Shown here piece after piece: positions 16,776 to 25,038 of a DNA stretch of 64,000 nucleotides. Below the pieces are notes generated by a model. That model was not told the DNA's origin and searched no databases. It saw only the letters and a program-made list of their open reading frames with translations. The translations under genes were made by a program, and so were the position numbers. Source of the DNA: Thalassobellus sp050294475 (lineage in GTDB: Bacteria; Bacteroidota; Bacteroidia; Flavobacteriales; Flavobacteriaceae). Within the stretch, counting starts at the first letter, position 1. The number at the start of each line of letters is the position of its first letter. The stretch spans positions 62,001 to 126,000 of the forward strand of contig JBNKOE010000003.1 in NCBI GenBank assembly GCA_050294475.1, given 5' to 3'.

Positions 16776-17040
16776 AACAAGAAACAGGAAATGATGTTTG
16801 TTTTTGAAGAAAAACCAAACATCATTAAAATAATCCATAATGTTACAAATGTAGAAAGTGGATATTATTTAATACTAGGTAACTTACTCTGAAAAAAAAG
16901 ATACTAACAACCTTAAGCCTCAAAAGATAGCTAACATAGGATGTTTCTTTGATACAAAAAGCACTATGTGTTTTGTTTACAATAAAGAAAAATTTAACGA
17001 TTTAGTGTCAGTTAATACATCCTTGATTATCAAAAGGTAA
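16776..17040 (+). pseudogene. Decayed fragment resembling a SPOR-like C-terminal domain
   Basis: The 417-bp gap after the SPOR gene contains protein-like sequence in two frames: ...NVTNVESGYYLILGNLL (stop at 16890) and, one base later across a run of eight A, EKKDTNNLKPQKIANIGCFF...FVYNKEKFNDLVSV (stop at 17038-17040). The pattern GYYLI-G, later FF-K-FVY, is that of the SPOR-like tail of flavobacterial OmpA or PorP/SprF-type proteins. No start codon, promoter or full domain remains. A perfect 11-bp inverted repeat at 16790-16826 lies within it. The rest of the gap to 17175 shows nothing else recognisable. Confidence 0.4.
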
Positions 17041-17175
17041 CCTCAATTATTCAGAAAAAATGGATGTCGTTAAGATGGAAATTAAATTAGAAGAGACATC
17101 TAATTTATATTTAACTTGAATCTTCAATATCCTAAAAAGCTTTTTTACCTTTACATCTTCATTTAAAAAGTTAAG

Positions 17176-17685
17176 ATGGAAACAAAAACACCCGAACAAT
17201 CTAAAACAACACTTACCGATATGGTTTTACCTGGTGAAACCAATCCTTTAGGAAACTTATTTGGTGGTGAACTTTTAGCACGTATGGATCGTGCTGCTAG
17301 TATTGCGGCAAGGCGCCATAGCCGTCGTATTGTTGTAACAGCATCTGTTAATCATGTAGTTTTTAGTAGAGCTGTTCCTTTAGGAAGTGTTGTAACAGTT
17401 GAAGCAAAGGTCTCTAGAGCTTTTAAGACCTCTATAGAAGTGTTTATTGATGTTTGGATAGAAGACCGAGAATCAGGCAACAAAACGAAAGCAAACGAGG
17501 GTATTTATACCTTTGTAGCCGTTGATGAAACAGGGCGACCTATTGCTGTACCAGAAGTAGTACCTGAAACCGATTTAGAAAAAGATCGTTTTGATGCTGC
17601 GCTTCGCAGAAAACAATTAAGCTTATTGCTTGCCGGAAAAATTAAACCTAGTGATGCTTCAGAATTAAAAGCTTTATTTGAATAA
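17176..17685 (+). CDS. Acyl-CoA thioesterase (hotdog fold, YciA/BACH type)
   Basis: 169-aa hotdog-fold acyl-CoA thioesterase that hydrolyses acyl-CoA to free acid and CoA in the cytoplasm. The family features are GETNPLGNLFGGELLARMD (catalytic Asn/Asp region and start of the hotdog helix), ASVNHVVFSRAVPLG and EGIYTFVAVDE. The chain-length preference cannot be read. It is preceded by a TACCTTTA near-match to the -7 consensus at 17146-17153. It is convergent with the EnvC-like gene. Confidence 0.9.
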   Translation: METKTPEQSKTTLTDMVLPGETNPLGNLFGGELLARMDRAASIAARRHSRRIVVTASVNHVVFSRAVPLGSVVTVEAKVSRAFKTSIEVFIDVWIEDRESGNKTKANEGIYTFVAVDETGRPIAVPEVVPETDLEKDRFDAALRRKQLSLLLAGKIKPSDASELKALFE

Positions 17686-17710
17686 TTAAATAAAATTTTT
17701 AAAAGTAATA

Positions 17711-17733
17711 TAACATCAAAAATAAGGATGTTA
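17711..17733. terminator. Weak hairpin between convergent genes
   Basis: A 7-bp stem (taacatc/gatgtta) lies between the thioesterase stop and the EnvC-like stop, with AT-rich flanks but no clean T-run. It may serve as a shared weak terminator. Confidence 0.3.
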
Positions 17734-18960
17734 CATTTTATATATCCAAGAAGCTGGATTTTGAGTTGAACTTTCTTTAAATATACTAAAACTAAGAATA
17801 GTTTCACCACTAGAAGGATTTGTAAATACTTCACCTATTTCTTGATTGGTTGTAACTTTATCTCCTTTTTTTACATATACTTTTCCTAAATTCTTATATG
17901 CTGTAAAATAATTTCCATGCTGAACCATAACCACAGTATTAGCATTTTTAATAGCAATTACAGCAGTAACTTCTCCATTAAAAACAACATGAACTTTAGC
18001 CTTTTTCTCTGTTGCTATTCTAACACCATTACTTTTAATAGTCAATGATTTATTAATAGGATGTGGTTGTGTTCCGTAACGTAATTTTACAACACCTTTT
18101 TTAACTGGCCAACCAAGTTTTCCTTTATTAGATTCAAAATTTTTAGCTAAAGCTCTTCCTGCTGGTGTAAGAGCAAATGTTTTTGAACTTGAAGATTTAC
18201 CTGCCTTTTTATTAGACTTTGCTATTTCAGCTCTAATAATATCATTAATTTGTCTGTCTATTCTATCGGCCTCTCGCTGTTTCTTCTTTATTTCTGCAGT
18301 GTATTTACTTAAATTACTTTTAATAGACTGCATAATAGTTTGATGCTGCATACGCTCTTGTTCTAAAGATTTTTGAACCACTCTATTTTCTGCTATTAAT
18401 TGCTTTTTTTCTTCTTGCTGCTTTTGTAAATTAATATTAGTTTTTTGTAATTCTTGTGTTTTAGCCTTTATAGTTTCGCCTTGTTCGCGTTGATGATCTG
18501 AATATTGCTTAATATACTGTAAACGCTTATAAGCTTGTTTAAAATTATCTGAAGACAACAAAAACATGATACGGCTTTGTTCATTCTTGCTCTTATAAGA
18601 TTTGACAATCATAGCAGCATAATCGTTCTTAAGCTGTTTTAATTCATCTCTAAGACTTGTTATTTTCTTTTGATTATTATTTATTTCACGCGTTAAAAAA
18701 TTAGCCTGTTGATTGGTAACTTTTATTAAATTATTTAACACATTTATCTTATAATTAAAGTCTTCAATTAATGATAATTGCGATTTCTGTTTTGATTTGT
18801 TCTCTAAACGTAATTCATTTATTTTCTGAATTTCTCTACGTAACTCTTGTCGGCGTGTTTCTAATTCTTTTTGCTTATTGTTTTGAGAAAAAGCAAACAT
18901 ACCACACATTAAAAAGAGCAGTAAAAGAGAAGCTTTATATGTTATTTTATATCGTTTCAT
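17731..18960 (-). CDS. envC: EnvC-like murein hydrolase activator (degenerate LytM)
   Basis: 409 aa: signal peptide (1-25, ending FAFSQ), a long coiled coil (about 27-250, rich in K/E/Q/L), and a C-terminal LytM/M23-like domain (about 285-405; GVRIATEKKAKVHVVFNGEV, VMVQHGNYFTAYKNLG, KGDKVTTNQEIGEV). The HxxxD and HxH zinc ligands of active M23 peptidases are missing (NGVRI and LSFSI stand in their place), as in E. coli EnvC, which activates amidases rather than cutting peptidoglycan itself. The start codon shares bases with the upstream DUF4292 stop. Confidence 0.88.
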   Translation of the reverse strand: MKRYKITYKASLLLLFLMCGMFAFSQNNKQKELETRRQELRREIQKINELRLENKSKQKSQLSLIEDFNYKINVLNNLIKVTNQQANFLTREINNNQKKITSLRDELKQLKNDYAAMIVKSYKSKNEQSRIMFLLSSDNFKQAYKRLQYIKQYSDHQREQGETIKAKTQELQKTNINLQKQQEEKKQLIAENRVVQKSLEQERMQHQTIMQSIKSNLSKYTAEIKKKQREADRIDRQINDIIRAEIAKSNKKAGKSSSSKTFALTPAGRALAKNFESNKGKLGWPVKKGVVKLRYGTQPHPINKSLTIKSNGVRIATEKKAKVHVVFNGEVTAVIAIKNANTVVMVQHGNYFTAYKNLGKVYVKKGDKVTTNQEIGEVFTNPSSGETILSFSIFKESSTQNPASWIYKM

Positions 18961-19727
18961 TAAAGAATAATGGCTTTAAATCCAGATGGTATTTTAAACG
19001 GAAACCTCAAATCTTCATTTAAGGACACCGACTTAAATTCTAAATCTATTATAGTTTCCTCATTAGACTCAACGGCTATTATTTTTAAACGCTCTGGAAG
19101 CATTTGCTTTTCTACATTTTGATATGATAAATAATCTATTTGTAAATGCCTATGTTCTTTTGGTTGCGTTATTTGTTGAGATTTTACTTTAAAATATGAC
19201 GGATCTAACAATAAAAAAAGTTCAAATAACTCTCGTTGCTTTTTAGGTTGAAGCACATAAACACCATCATCGACAGATGCTTTATAAGACGCTTTTTCTA
19301 AATTAAACAACGATTCTCCCAATAATAAATTTTGAACCTTTACAAAATCTAATTCTGTTCCTAACAATTTACTTAAATAAGCAAAGTCACCTTCAAAATA
19401 AGTATTGTCTAGCTTGTTATAAAAGCTCACTTTATCTGGCGTAATCAATGCTTTTACTATTGAAAACGAAGCGCTCATCCAAAGTTTTTCATCCTTTTTA
19501 ACTCTAAAGCTAACCGAATGCGTTTGTGTATTACCATCTTGAGTATAAGTTATTTTAAGTTTAGACTGTAAGGTTTTAAAATCTGGAGTTTGTTTAGCAT
19601 TTTCCTTTATAAGTTGCTTTGTAGATAAATTATAATTTGCTTGTCCGCCACTAACTGTTTTTGATGTTTTACAGTTAAATAGCAATAAAACTAACAAGCT
19701 TAAAATAATATGTGGTAATCTGTTCAT
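18960..19727 (-). CDS. DUF4292 lipoprotein
   Basis: 255-aa predicted lipoprotein (signal peptide with LLLFNC, Cys at residue 19) of the DUF4292 family. The mature domain is mainly beta (KLKITYTQDGNTQTHSVSF, KLWMSASFSIVKALITPD, YFEGDFAYLSKLLG) and resembles LolA/LolB-like half-barrels in rhythm; that similarity is an impression and was not tested. It is linked by overlapping start/stop bases to a TPR protein upstream and the EnvC-like protein downstream, a trio suggesting an envelope-assembly function. Confidence 0.82.
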   Translation of the reverse strand: MNRLPHIILSLLVLLLFNCKTSKTVSGGQANYNLSTKQLIKENAKQTPDFKTLQSKLKITYTQDGNTQTHSVSFRVKKDEKLWMSASFSIVKALITPDKVSFYNKLDNTYFEGDFAYLSKLLGTELDFVKVQNLLLGESLFNLEKASYKASVDDGVYVLQPKKQRELFELFLLLDPSYFKVKSQQITQPKEHRHLQIDYLSYQNVEKQMLPERLKIIAVESNEETIIDLEFKSVSLNEDLRFPFKIPSGFKAIIL

Positions 19728-21088
19728 TAATTTGGGGATTGTAATTGTTTTGCTTTATCACTAAACGTTTTTGCCTTAGCCGTATTGTTTAATAGCATAT
19801 AAGCCTTACTTAATTGATTATAAAAATCGGCTTCCATTTTAGTGTCTTCAATAATATAGTCAACACCTATTTCTAAAGATTCTATAGCTTCTTTAGGCTT
19901 TTTTAATTCATTTAAAGCCACGCCATTTATTAAATATAATATGGGTTGCGACGGATACTTTTCAAGCGCTTTAGCACTTTTTTCTTCAACCAAATCATAC
20001 TGCTGTAAATCTATTTGTAACAGTAAAACGTTGCGTAAAATACCGAAATTATTAGCATCTTGTTTCAAAGCCAATTGAAAATACTCTAAAGCTTTTGCTT
20101 TATTATTTTTTGCTAGATAATATTGCCCTAATTCTGATAATGATTTTTCATTATCATTTTCAATAACCATGGATGTAGCCTCAACTAAACCTGTTTCATA
20201 CTGTGGATTTGCTTTTACAAAATTCACAAAATCAGATAATACTTTTTGTTTTGCTTCTGGTTTTATTTGCGTGCTTTTAACCACAATTTTCATAGATTCA
20301 ATAGCCTTATCAGCATCATTTTCATCCAAATAAAACTTGTAAAGCGCTAAATGAACTAATTGCGATTCAGGATTAATTTTCAACAATTCTTTAGCCGTTT
20401 CAAAAGCCTTATCCTTTTCATTGTTTTCGCTATATCGGTAAATTAAAGCTAAATAATTAGACTCTTTTTCAGGGTTATTTTCAATGCGCTCTTCTAAGTT
20501 TTTTATTTGATCTTTTTTTCTGCCTGTAGCGCTATAAATTTTGTTACGCATAACATCTCGTGGAACCGAAATACCAAACTCAGCATCCAGCTCGTCTAAA
20601 AGTTCTAAAGCATCATCATATTTTTTAGTTCTTAAGTATAACGATGCTAAATCTTCTTTATAATCTGGATGATATTTAACAAGTTGTTTAACTGTTTTAA
20701 TGGCTTTATCATAATCGTTTTGCGAGGCATAAAAATCGTAAAGTGCATCTAAAAACCATTCGTTATCAGGATCTAGACTTACTGCTTTTTTTAAAGCATC
20801 TTCTGCTGCTCCAAAATTTTTAAGCTTCAAATGATTTTTTCCTAATTCAAAATACAAAACAGGTACCGAGTTATCTAATTCAATACATTTTAAAAGCGCA
20901 TCAACCGAACGATCATAATTTTCAATTCCTTTTTGTTTTAAGGCTTCATAAAAAAGCTCTTGAAACTCATCTTCAAAATTACCTAAATCGTCATTTGGTT
21001 TTTTATTTAAATCATCTTGCGCATAATTTACCTGCGGAAAAATTAACATTCCAAAAAGTAAAAAAAGTATGTAAAATCTATATTTCAT
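19727..21088 (-). CDS. Periplasmic tetratricopeptide-repeat protein
   Basis: 453 aa with an N-terminal signal peptide (about 1-23, FPQVNYAQ) and at least eight TPR units covering most of the chain (for example VLYFELGKNHLKLKNFGAAE, SLYLRTKKYDDALELL, LGQYYLAKNNKAKALEYFQ, LYLINGVALNELKKPKEAI). It is probably a protein-interaction scaffold in the periplasm or at the outer membrane. It forms an operon with the DUF4292 lipoprotein and the EnvC-like protein. No enzymatic domain is visible. Confidence 0.85.
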   Translation of the reverse strand: MKYRFYILFLLFGMLIFPQVNYAQDDLNKKPNDDLGNFEDEFQELFYEALKQKGIENYDRSVDALLKCIELDNSVPVLYFELGKNHLKLKNFGAAEDALKKAVSLDPDNEWFLDALYDFYASQNDYDKAIKTVKQLVKYHPDYKEDLASLYLRTKKYDDALELLDELDAEFGISVPRDVMRNKIYSATGRKKDQIKNLEERIENNPEKESNYLALIYRYSENNEKDKAFETAKELLKINPESQLVHLALYKFYLDENDADKAIESMKIVVKSTQIKPEAKQKVLSDFVNFVKANPQYETGLVEATSMVIENDNEKSLSELGQYYLAKNNKAKALEYFQLALKQDANNFGILRNVLLLQIDLQQYDLVEEKSAKALEKYPSQPILYLINGVALNELKKPKEAIESLEIGVDYIIEDTKMEADFYNQLSKAYMLLNNTAKAKTFSDKAKQLQSPN

Positions 21089-21120
21089 TTATTATATACT
21101 ATGCCTTCAAATTTATTTGA

Positions 21121-21219
21121 GCGTTCCCACAAGGGTCGGGCTTTCAGCAGTCGCTTTTTTGTGTTGCATAGGTGCAACAACACAAAAAGAGCTTCAACAA
21201 ATGCTTCAATCCCTAACGC
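21121..21219. repeat. Intergenic repeat element bounded by GCGTT/AACGC
   Basis: A 99-bp element begins gcgttcccacaagggtcggg and ends with aatccctaacgc, so its ends are inverted copies (GCGTT...AACGC). An inner long hairpin pairs cttttttgtgttg with caacacaaaaag. I recall closely similar elements between genes in many Flavobacteriaceae. It looks like a non-autonomous dispersed repeat and lies in the 180-bp gap between the nucleotidyltransferase and the TPR gene. Confidence 0.65.
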
Positions 21220-21268
21220 AACTTTATAGTTTTCAAATAGTGTTCCAAACTATAACAAACACTATTTC

Positions 21269-22288
21269 TTATTCCAAAACAGAATAATCACCAATACTTA
21301 TTGATGTAAAATTACCATCATACTTTACATGATTACCAATCATGGCATCATCTAAATTAGCATTTTTAATACTAGAATTTGTTTGTATTAAACTGTTTTT
21401 AATAATTGAATTCTCAATTACTGTATTATTTCCAATAGATACAAAAGGACCAACGGTACTATTATTAAGCACCACATTTTCACCAATAAAACAAGGTTCA
21501 ATTATTTTAGAATCATTTAATTGCGCCGAAGTTGCTACCAATTGTTCTTCGCCATCTGCTTTTAAGAACCCTAACATGCGTTGGTTTGTTTCTATAGTTA
21601 TGGCTTTATTTCCGCAGTCCATCCACTCATCAACAGCTCCTGTTTTAAACACTTTACCTTCTGCCATCATGCGCTTTATACCATCATTAATTTGGTATTC
21701 GCCGCCATTCATAATATTTTCATCAAGAATTTCTTGAAGCTTTCCTTTTAAAACTGCAACATCTTTAAAGTAATAAATGCCTATAACAGCTTGATCGCTA
21801 ACAAAAGTTTCTGGTTTTTCTACAAGTTCAACAATCTCTTGATTGTCATTCAGTTTCACAACACCATAAGCTTCTGGGTTATCAACTTGTTTCGTCCAAA
21901 TAACACTATCTGCAGTAGGATCTAAATCAAACTCAGCACGAATCAATGTATCGGCATAAGCAATAACTGCTGACCCCGATAAGGATGATTTTGCGCACAT
22001 AATAGCATGACCTGTACCCAAAGGCTTATCTTGACGATAAATAGAGGCTTTAGCACCTAAATCTGTTGCTAATTTCTCTAAACTTTTAACAACTTCGTCT
22101 CCAAACCAAGCAGGATCACCTAAAACAAAAGCAATTTCTTCAATAGGTTGCTTTAAAACTTTAGCTATATCTTTTACTAAACGATGTACAATTGGTTGCC
22201 CTGCAACTGGTATTAATGGTTTTGGTACTGTTAAACTATGCGGACGTAAACGAGAACCTCGTCCTGCCATTGGTACTATTATTTTCAT
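21269..22288 (-). CDS. Sugar-phosphate nucleotidyltransferase with left-handed beta-helix tail
   Basis: 339 aa. The N-terminal nucleotidyltransferase domain has the pyrophosphorylase signature MAGRGSRLRPHSLTVPKPLI (about 7-26), AYADTLI (metal-binding Asp) and NGGEYQINDGIK. The C-terminal part has hexapeptide-like repeats (IGENVVLNNSTVGPFVSIG) forming a short beta-helix. It belongs to the glucose-1-phosphate thymidylyl/uridylyl-type family; the exact sugar is uncertain. It is downstream of dut and a flippase on the same strand, so it probably feeds glycan synthesis, but it is separate from the rfb locus at 57-60 kb. Confidence 0.87.
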   Translation of the reverse strand: MKIIVPMAGRGSRLRPHSLTVPKPLIPVAGQPIVHRLVKDIAKVLKQPIEEIAFVLGDPAWFGDEVVKSLEKLATDLGAKASIYRQDKPLGTGHAIMCAKSSLSGSAVIAYADTLIRAEFDLDPTADSVIWTKQVDNPEAYGVVKLNDNQEIVELVEKPETFVSDQAVIGIYYFKDVAVLKGKLQEILDENIMNGGEYQINDGIKRMMAEGKVFKTGAVDEWMDCGNKAITIETNQRMLGFLKADGEEQLVATSAQLNDSKIIEPCFIGENVVLNNSTVGPFVSIGNNTVIENSIIKNSLIQTNSSIKNANLDDAMIGNHVKYDGNFTSISIGDYSVLE

Positions 22289-22305
22289 TGAAATTTTTTA
22301 TTTTC

Positions 22306-22325
22306 ATTTCCACGAAGGTGGAAAT
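22306..22325. repeat. Small intergenic palindrome
   Basis: atttccac/gtggaaat around a gaag loop, in the 126-bp gap between the dut and nucleotidyltransferase genes. It looks like a degenerate member of the palindromic intergenic family seen at 5764. It may act as a weak 3' hairpin for dut. Confidence 0.45.
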
Positions 22326-22414
22326 CTTTAAAATTAAACTTTATATTATTTTACTTTTACCACGAATACATGAATGATTTCCTTATTCAGAAATTAACAA
22401 TCGTAATTCGTTAA

Positions 22415-22849
22415 TCATTTAGTTCCTGTACTCCCAAAACCACCTTCACCGCGTGAAGTTTCAGAAAGTACTTCTACTTCTTCCCATTCGGCACGTTCAT
22501 GTTTTGCAATTACTAATTGAGCAATACGCTCACCATTTTCTATGATAAAATCTTCGTTAGACAGATTTACTAATATTACGCCTATTTCTCCTCTATAATC
22601 GGCATCTACTGTTCCTGGTGCATTTAAAACTGTTATGCCCTTTTTAGCTGCCAATCCACTTCGCGGGCGCACCTGCGCCTCAATACCTACTGGTAATTCT
22701 ATAAATAAACCCGTTTTTACAATAGCTCTTTCTAAAGGTTTTAATATAATTGCTTCCGTAATGTTAGCTCTTAAATCCATGCCTGCCGACGCTATTGTTT
22801 CGTAATGAGGTAAAGCATGACTCGATTTATTAATAATTTTTATATTCAT
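22415..22849 (-). CDS. dut: dUTP diphosphatase
   Basis: Homotrimeric dUTPase (144 aa) that hydrolyses dUTP to dUMP and PPi. All five conserved motifs are visible: SAGMDLRA, RPRSGLAAKKGI, the NAPGTVDADYRGE active-site region with its Asp, RIAQLV, and the C-terminal RGEGGFGSTG arm. It lies between a flippase gene and a sugar nucleotidyltransferase, a gene order I recall from other Flavobacteriaceae. Confidence 0.97.
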   Translation of the reverse strand: MNIKIINKSSHALPHYETIASAGMDLRANITEAIILKPLERAIVKTGLFIELPVGIEAQVRPRSGLAAKKGITVLNAPGTVDADYRGEIGVILVNLSNEDFIIENGERIAQLVIAKHERAEWEEVEVLSETSRGEGGFGSTGTK

Positions 22850-22864
22850 TCTATAATTTATAAA

Positions 22865-22890
22865 ATGCTTCGACTACACTCAGCATGATA
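22865..22890. repeat. Palindrome of the CTTCGACTnnnCTCAGCATGA type
   Basis: atgct...agcat with cgacta/cactc between them, ending catgata, in the 43-bp gap between the flippase and dut. This resembles a very common dispersed repeat in Bacteroidota intergenic regions. Confidence 0.5.
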
Positions 22891-22892
22891 TT

Positions 22893-24350
22893 TTATTTTT
22901 TTAACAATTGTTTTAATTCTCTTTTTTCTATAATGAAAACTAGTACCAAAAATACTAAAACTAAGCTTGTTGAAATATAATAGTTCCCCCTAAAAGTTTC
23001 AATAAATGATATTAAACTGAAAACAGACGCCATAGCTAAATATAGTATAACACTTTTTACATCATAAGGCACTTTATAGTATTTTTTTCCTATGACATAC
23101 GAAATAATCATCATACTACCATAGGCAGCTAAAGTAGCCCAAGCTGAAGCCATAAACCCGATAATTGGAATCATTATTAAGTTAAACATAATGGTAATAA
23201 TAGCCCCAAAAATTGAAATATACATACCATAAATTGTTCGGTCTGTAAGTTTATACCAAATGGAAAGGTTGTTATAAATACCTAGGCATAAATTAGCAAA
23301 AAGAATAATTGGTACAATTTTTAGAGCTTCAAAATATTCATCTTTACCAAGTAAAATATTCGCAAATAAATCAATATAACAAACAATAACCAACATAAAA
23401 ATAGCCCCTAAAACTGTAAACCATTTAAGGATTGTTGCATAATTATTTTTTGCATTTTTCTCTTTTGCATGATTAAAGAAAAAAGGTTCAGCTCCAAGCC
23501 TAAAAGCCATAATATAAAGCGTCATAAAAACACCTAATTTATAGCACGCAGCATAAATACCCATTTCTTTATTACCAATCAAATCTCCTAAAAATAGTTT
23601 ATCTATATTTTCGTTGGTTACGTAGGCTAAACTTCCTACCATAATAGGCAATCCATAAGCAAGTAACTTTTTTAAAACAGCTATATTTATACGCCACTTC
23701 ATTTTTAATATAATGGGCAGAAGAAACATTAACGTGGTAAAACTAGCAATTACATTAGCTAAGAAAATAAAAATAACTTGTGGCTCACCATCGTTATAAA
23801 ATCGTATAGATTCTGGCAAAACAAATTCGGCAATATATCCCTTTGGGATAATCCATAAAAATAGTATGTTAAGAATAGCAAAAACCAAAATATTTAAAAC
23901 CTTAATGCTAGTAAATCTAATTGGCTTATTAGTTACACGTAAATAAGCAAACGGTATAACTACAATTGTATCTAAAAAAACAGTCCAAATCAAAATTTTA
24001 ACGTGAAGAACATCCTCAAACCCAAATAATGAAGTTATTTGTTGAGCATTTAATAATGCTATTAATAGAAATAGCGTTGTTGTAATTAATAAAGAAATAA
24101 ATGATGTTGAGATTACCTTTCCTTTTTCTTTTTCTTTACTAAAAAATCGAAAAAAGGCAGTTTCTAAACCATAGGTAAGTAACGCATTAAGATAAGCAGC
24201 ATATACATAATAATCTGTGTTAATTGCATAGCGTTCTGCACCAAAAACGCTTGTATGTAGCTTTACCAAACCAATATTAATTGCTCTAGGTAAAATAGCT
24301 GCTACACCGTAGATAATAGTGTCCTTAAAGAACTTCTTAATTGTACTCAA
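22893..24350 (-). CDS. Polysaccharide flippase-type membrane protein (MVF/Wzx-like)
   Basis: 485-aa integral membrane protein with about 14 hydrophobic segments and the N-terminal pattern of the polysaccharide transport (PST/Wzx) family (KDTIIYGVAAILPRAINIGL, YVYAAYLNALLTYGLETAFF). It is probably a lipid-linked glycan translocator of the inner membrane. It lies in a dut/nucleotidyltransferase operon rather than in the O-antigen-type locus, so it may serve a conserved glycan such as protein glycosylation or a core polymer; that role is inference. Confidence 0.82.
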   Translation of the reverse strand: MSTIKKFFKDTIIYGVAAILPRAINIGLVKLHTSVFGAERYAINTDYYVYAAYLNALLTYGLETAFFRFFSKEKEKGKVISTSFISLLITTTLFLLIALLNAQQITSLFGFEDVLHVKILIWTVFLDTIVVIPFAYLRVTNKPIRFTSIKVLNILVFAILNILFLWIIPKGYIAEFVLPESIRFYNDGEPQVIFIFLANVIASFTTLMFLLPIILKMKWRINIAVLKKLLAYGLPIMVGSLAYVTNENIDKLFLGDLIGNKEMGIYAACYKLGVFMTLYIMAFRLGAEPFFFNHAKEKNAKNNYATILKWFTVLGAIFMLVIVCYIDLFANILLGKDEYFEALKIVPIILFANLCLGIYNNLSIWYKLTDRTIYGMYISIFGAIITIMFNLIMIPIIGFMASAWATLAAYGSMMIISYVIGKKYYKVPYDVKSVILYLAMASVFSLISFIETFRGNYYISTSLVLVFLVLVFIIEKRELKQLLKK

Positions 24351-24398
24351 TGATAGTATGTTTATCTTGCTAAAAATACGTTTTTAGCAAACGCAAAG

Positions 24399-24406
24399 CA
24401 AAGATA
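24399..24406 (-). promoter_or_regulatory. -7 element for the flippase-dut operon
   Basis: The minus strand reads TATCTTTG, a perfect TAnnTTTG, ending about 49 bp upstream of the flippase ATG and beside the stop of the upstream lipoprotein gene. A palindrome (gctaaaaa/tttttagc, 24369-24388) follows in the would-be leader. No TTG was found at the usual spacing. Confidence 0.35.
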
Positions 24407-24408
24407 AT

Positions 24409-24918
24409 CTATTGCTTTCTAAGAGGAGTACTCATAAAACTTCGAGTTTCTTTCTTTAAAATTTTATCAATTTTAAAATAACGTACTTTATTTTTAAATT
24501 TATAACTAACCACACATTCATCTTCATTTAAATTAAAAGGTGATTTTTTTGTAAGTTCAGGTACTTTATTTCCATATTCAGCCAAACGATTACTACTCAT
24601 TATAATATCTTGTTTTTGGTTTACAGATGTTTTAAAACGCCCAATGGAAATAGAATTATTACTATGCTCTAACTTTACTTGTTTGCCTTTAAAAAAGACA
24701 CTATCTAAAATAATATTATTTGGGTTTGATTCAATTGGAATATAAATATTAAAGCCAGAACCTCCACCTTTTACTCCTGCAATCCATTCTTGATAATAAA
24801 CCTCACCAATAGAAATGGGTAATAACTTACTTAGTTTTTGAGTACTTCCGCATTTTGAAAAACTTAACACCCCAACAAGGATTAAAAGAAAATATGACAT
24901 CTTTTTAAATAATAGCAT
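24409..24918 (-). CDS. Putative lipoprotein of unknown function
   Basis: 169 aa. The N-terminus has two lysines, a hydrophobic run and a likely lipid Cys at residue 23 (LSFSKCGST); the lipobox is imperfect. The mature part is predicted beta-rich (GEVYYQEWIAGVKGGGSGFN, IIMSSNRLAEYGNK, DECVVSYKFKNKVRYFKID). I do not recognise a named family. A second possible start is the ATG at 24900, but the lysines favour 24918. It stands between the ATP synthase terminator and the flippase operon. Confidence 0.7.
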   Translation of the reverse strand: MLLFKKMSYFLLILVGVLSFSKCGSTQKLSKLLPISIGEVYYQEWIAGVKGGGSGFNIYIPIESNPNNIILDSVFFKGKQVKLEHSNNSISIGRFKTSVNQKQDIIMSSNRLAEYGNKVPELTKKSPFNLNEDECVVSYKFKNKVRYFKIDKILKKETRSFMSTPLRKQ

Positions 24919-24967
24919 AAATCAGTATTTGATATTTATAAAGATACTATTTCAAAATTGATGCCAT

Positions 24968-24995
24968 AAAAAAACCCCACTAAAAAGTGAGGTTT
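24968..24995 (-). terminator. Terminator after atpG
   Basis: The minus strand reads AAACCTCACT, a short A/T loop, AGTGGGGTTT and then T. It is a 9-bp stem with one mismatch followed by a T-run (seven A on the plus strand), about 45 bp after the atpG stop. Confidence 0.8.
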
Positions 24996-25038
24996 AAAAT
25001 ATTATAATGAATTTCTACCTTCTCAGGAATGACAAAGC

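Noticed and set aside
16790..16826. Perfect 11-bp inverted repeat after the SPOR gene as a terminator
   Set aside because: No T-run follows on either strand, and it overlaps the protein-like remnant, so a terminator call is not supported.
22893..24350. Flippase considered part of the O-antigen-type locus
   Set aside because: It is 20 kb away, on a unit with dut and a nucleotidyltransferase, and the locus has its own wzx.
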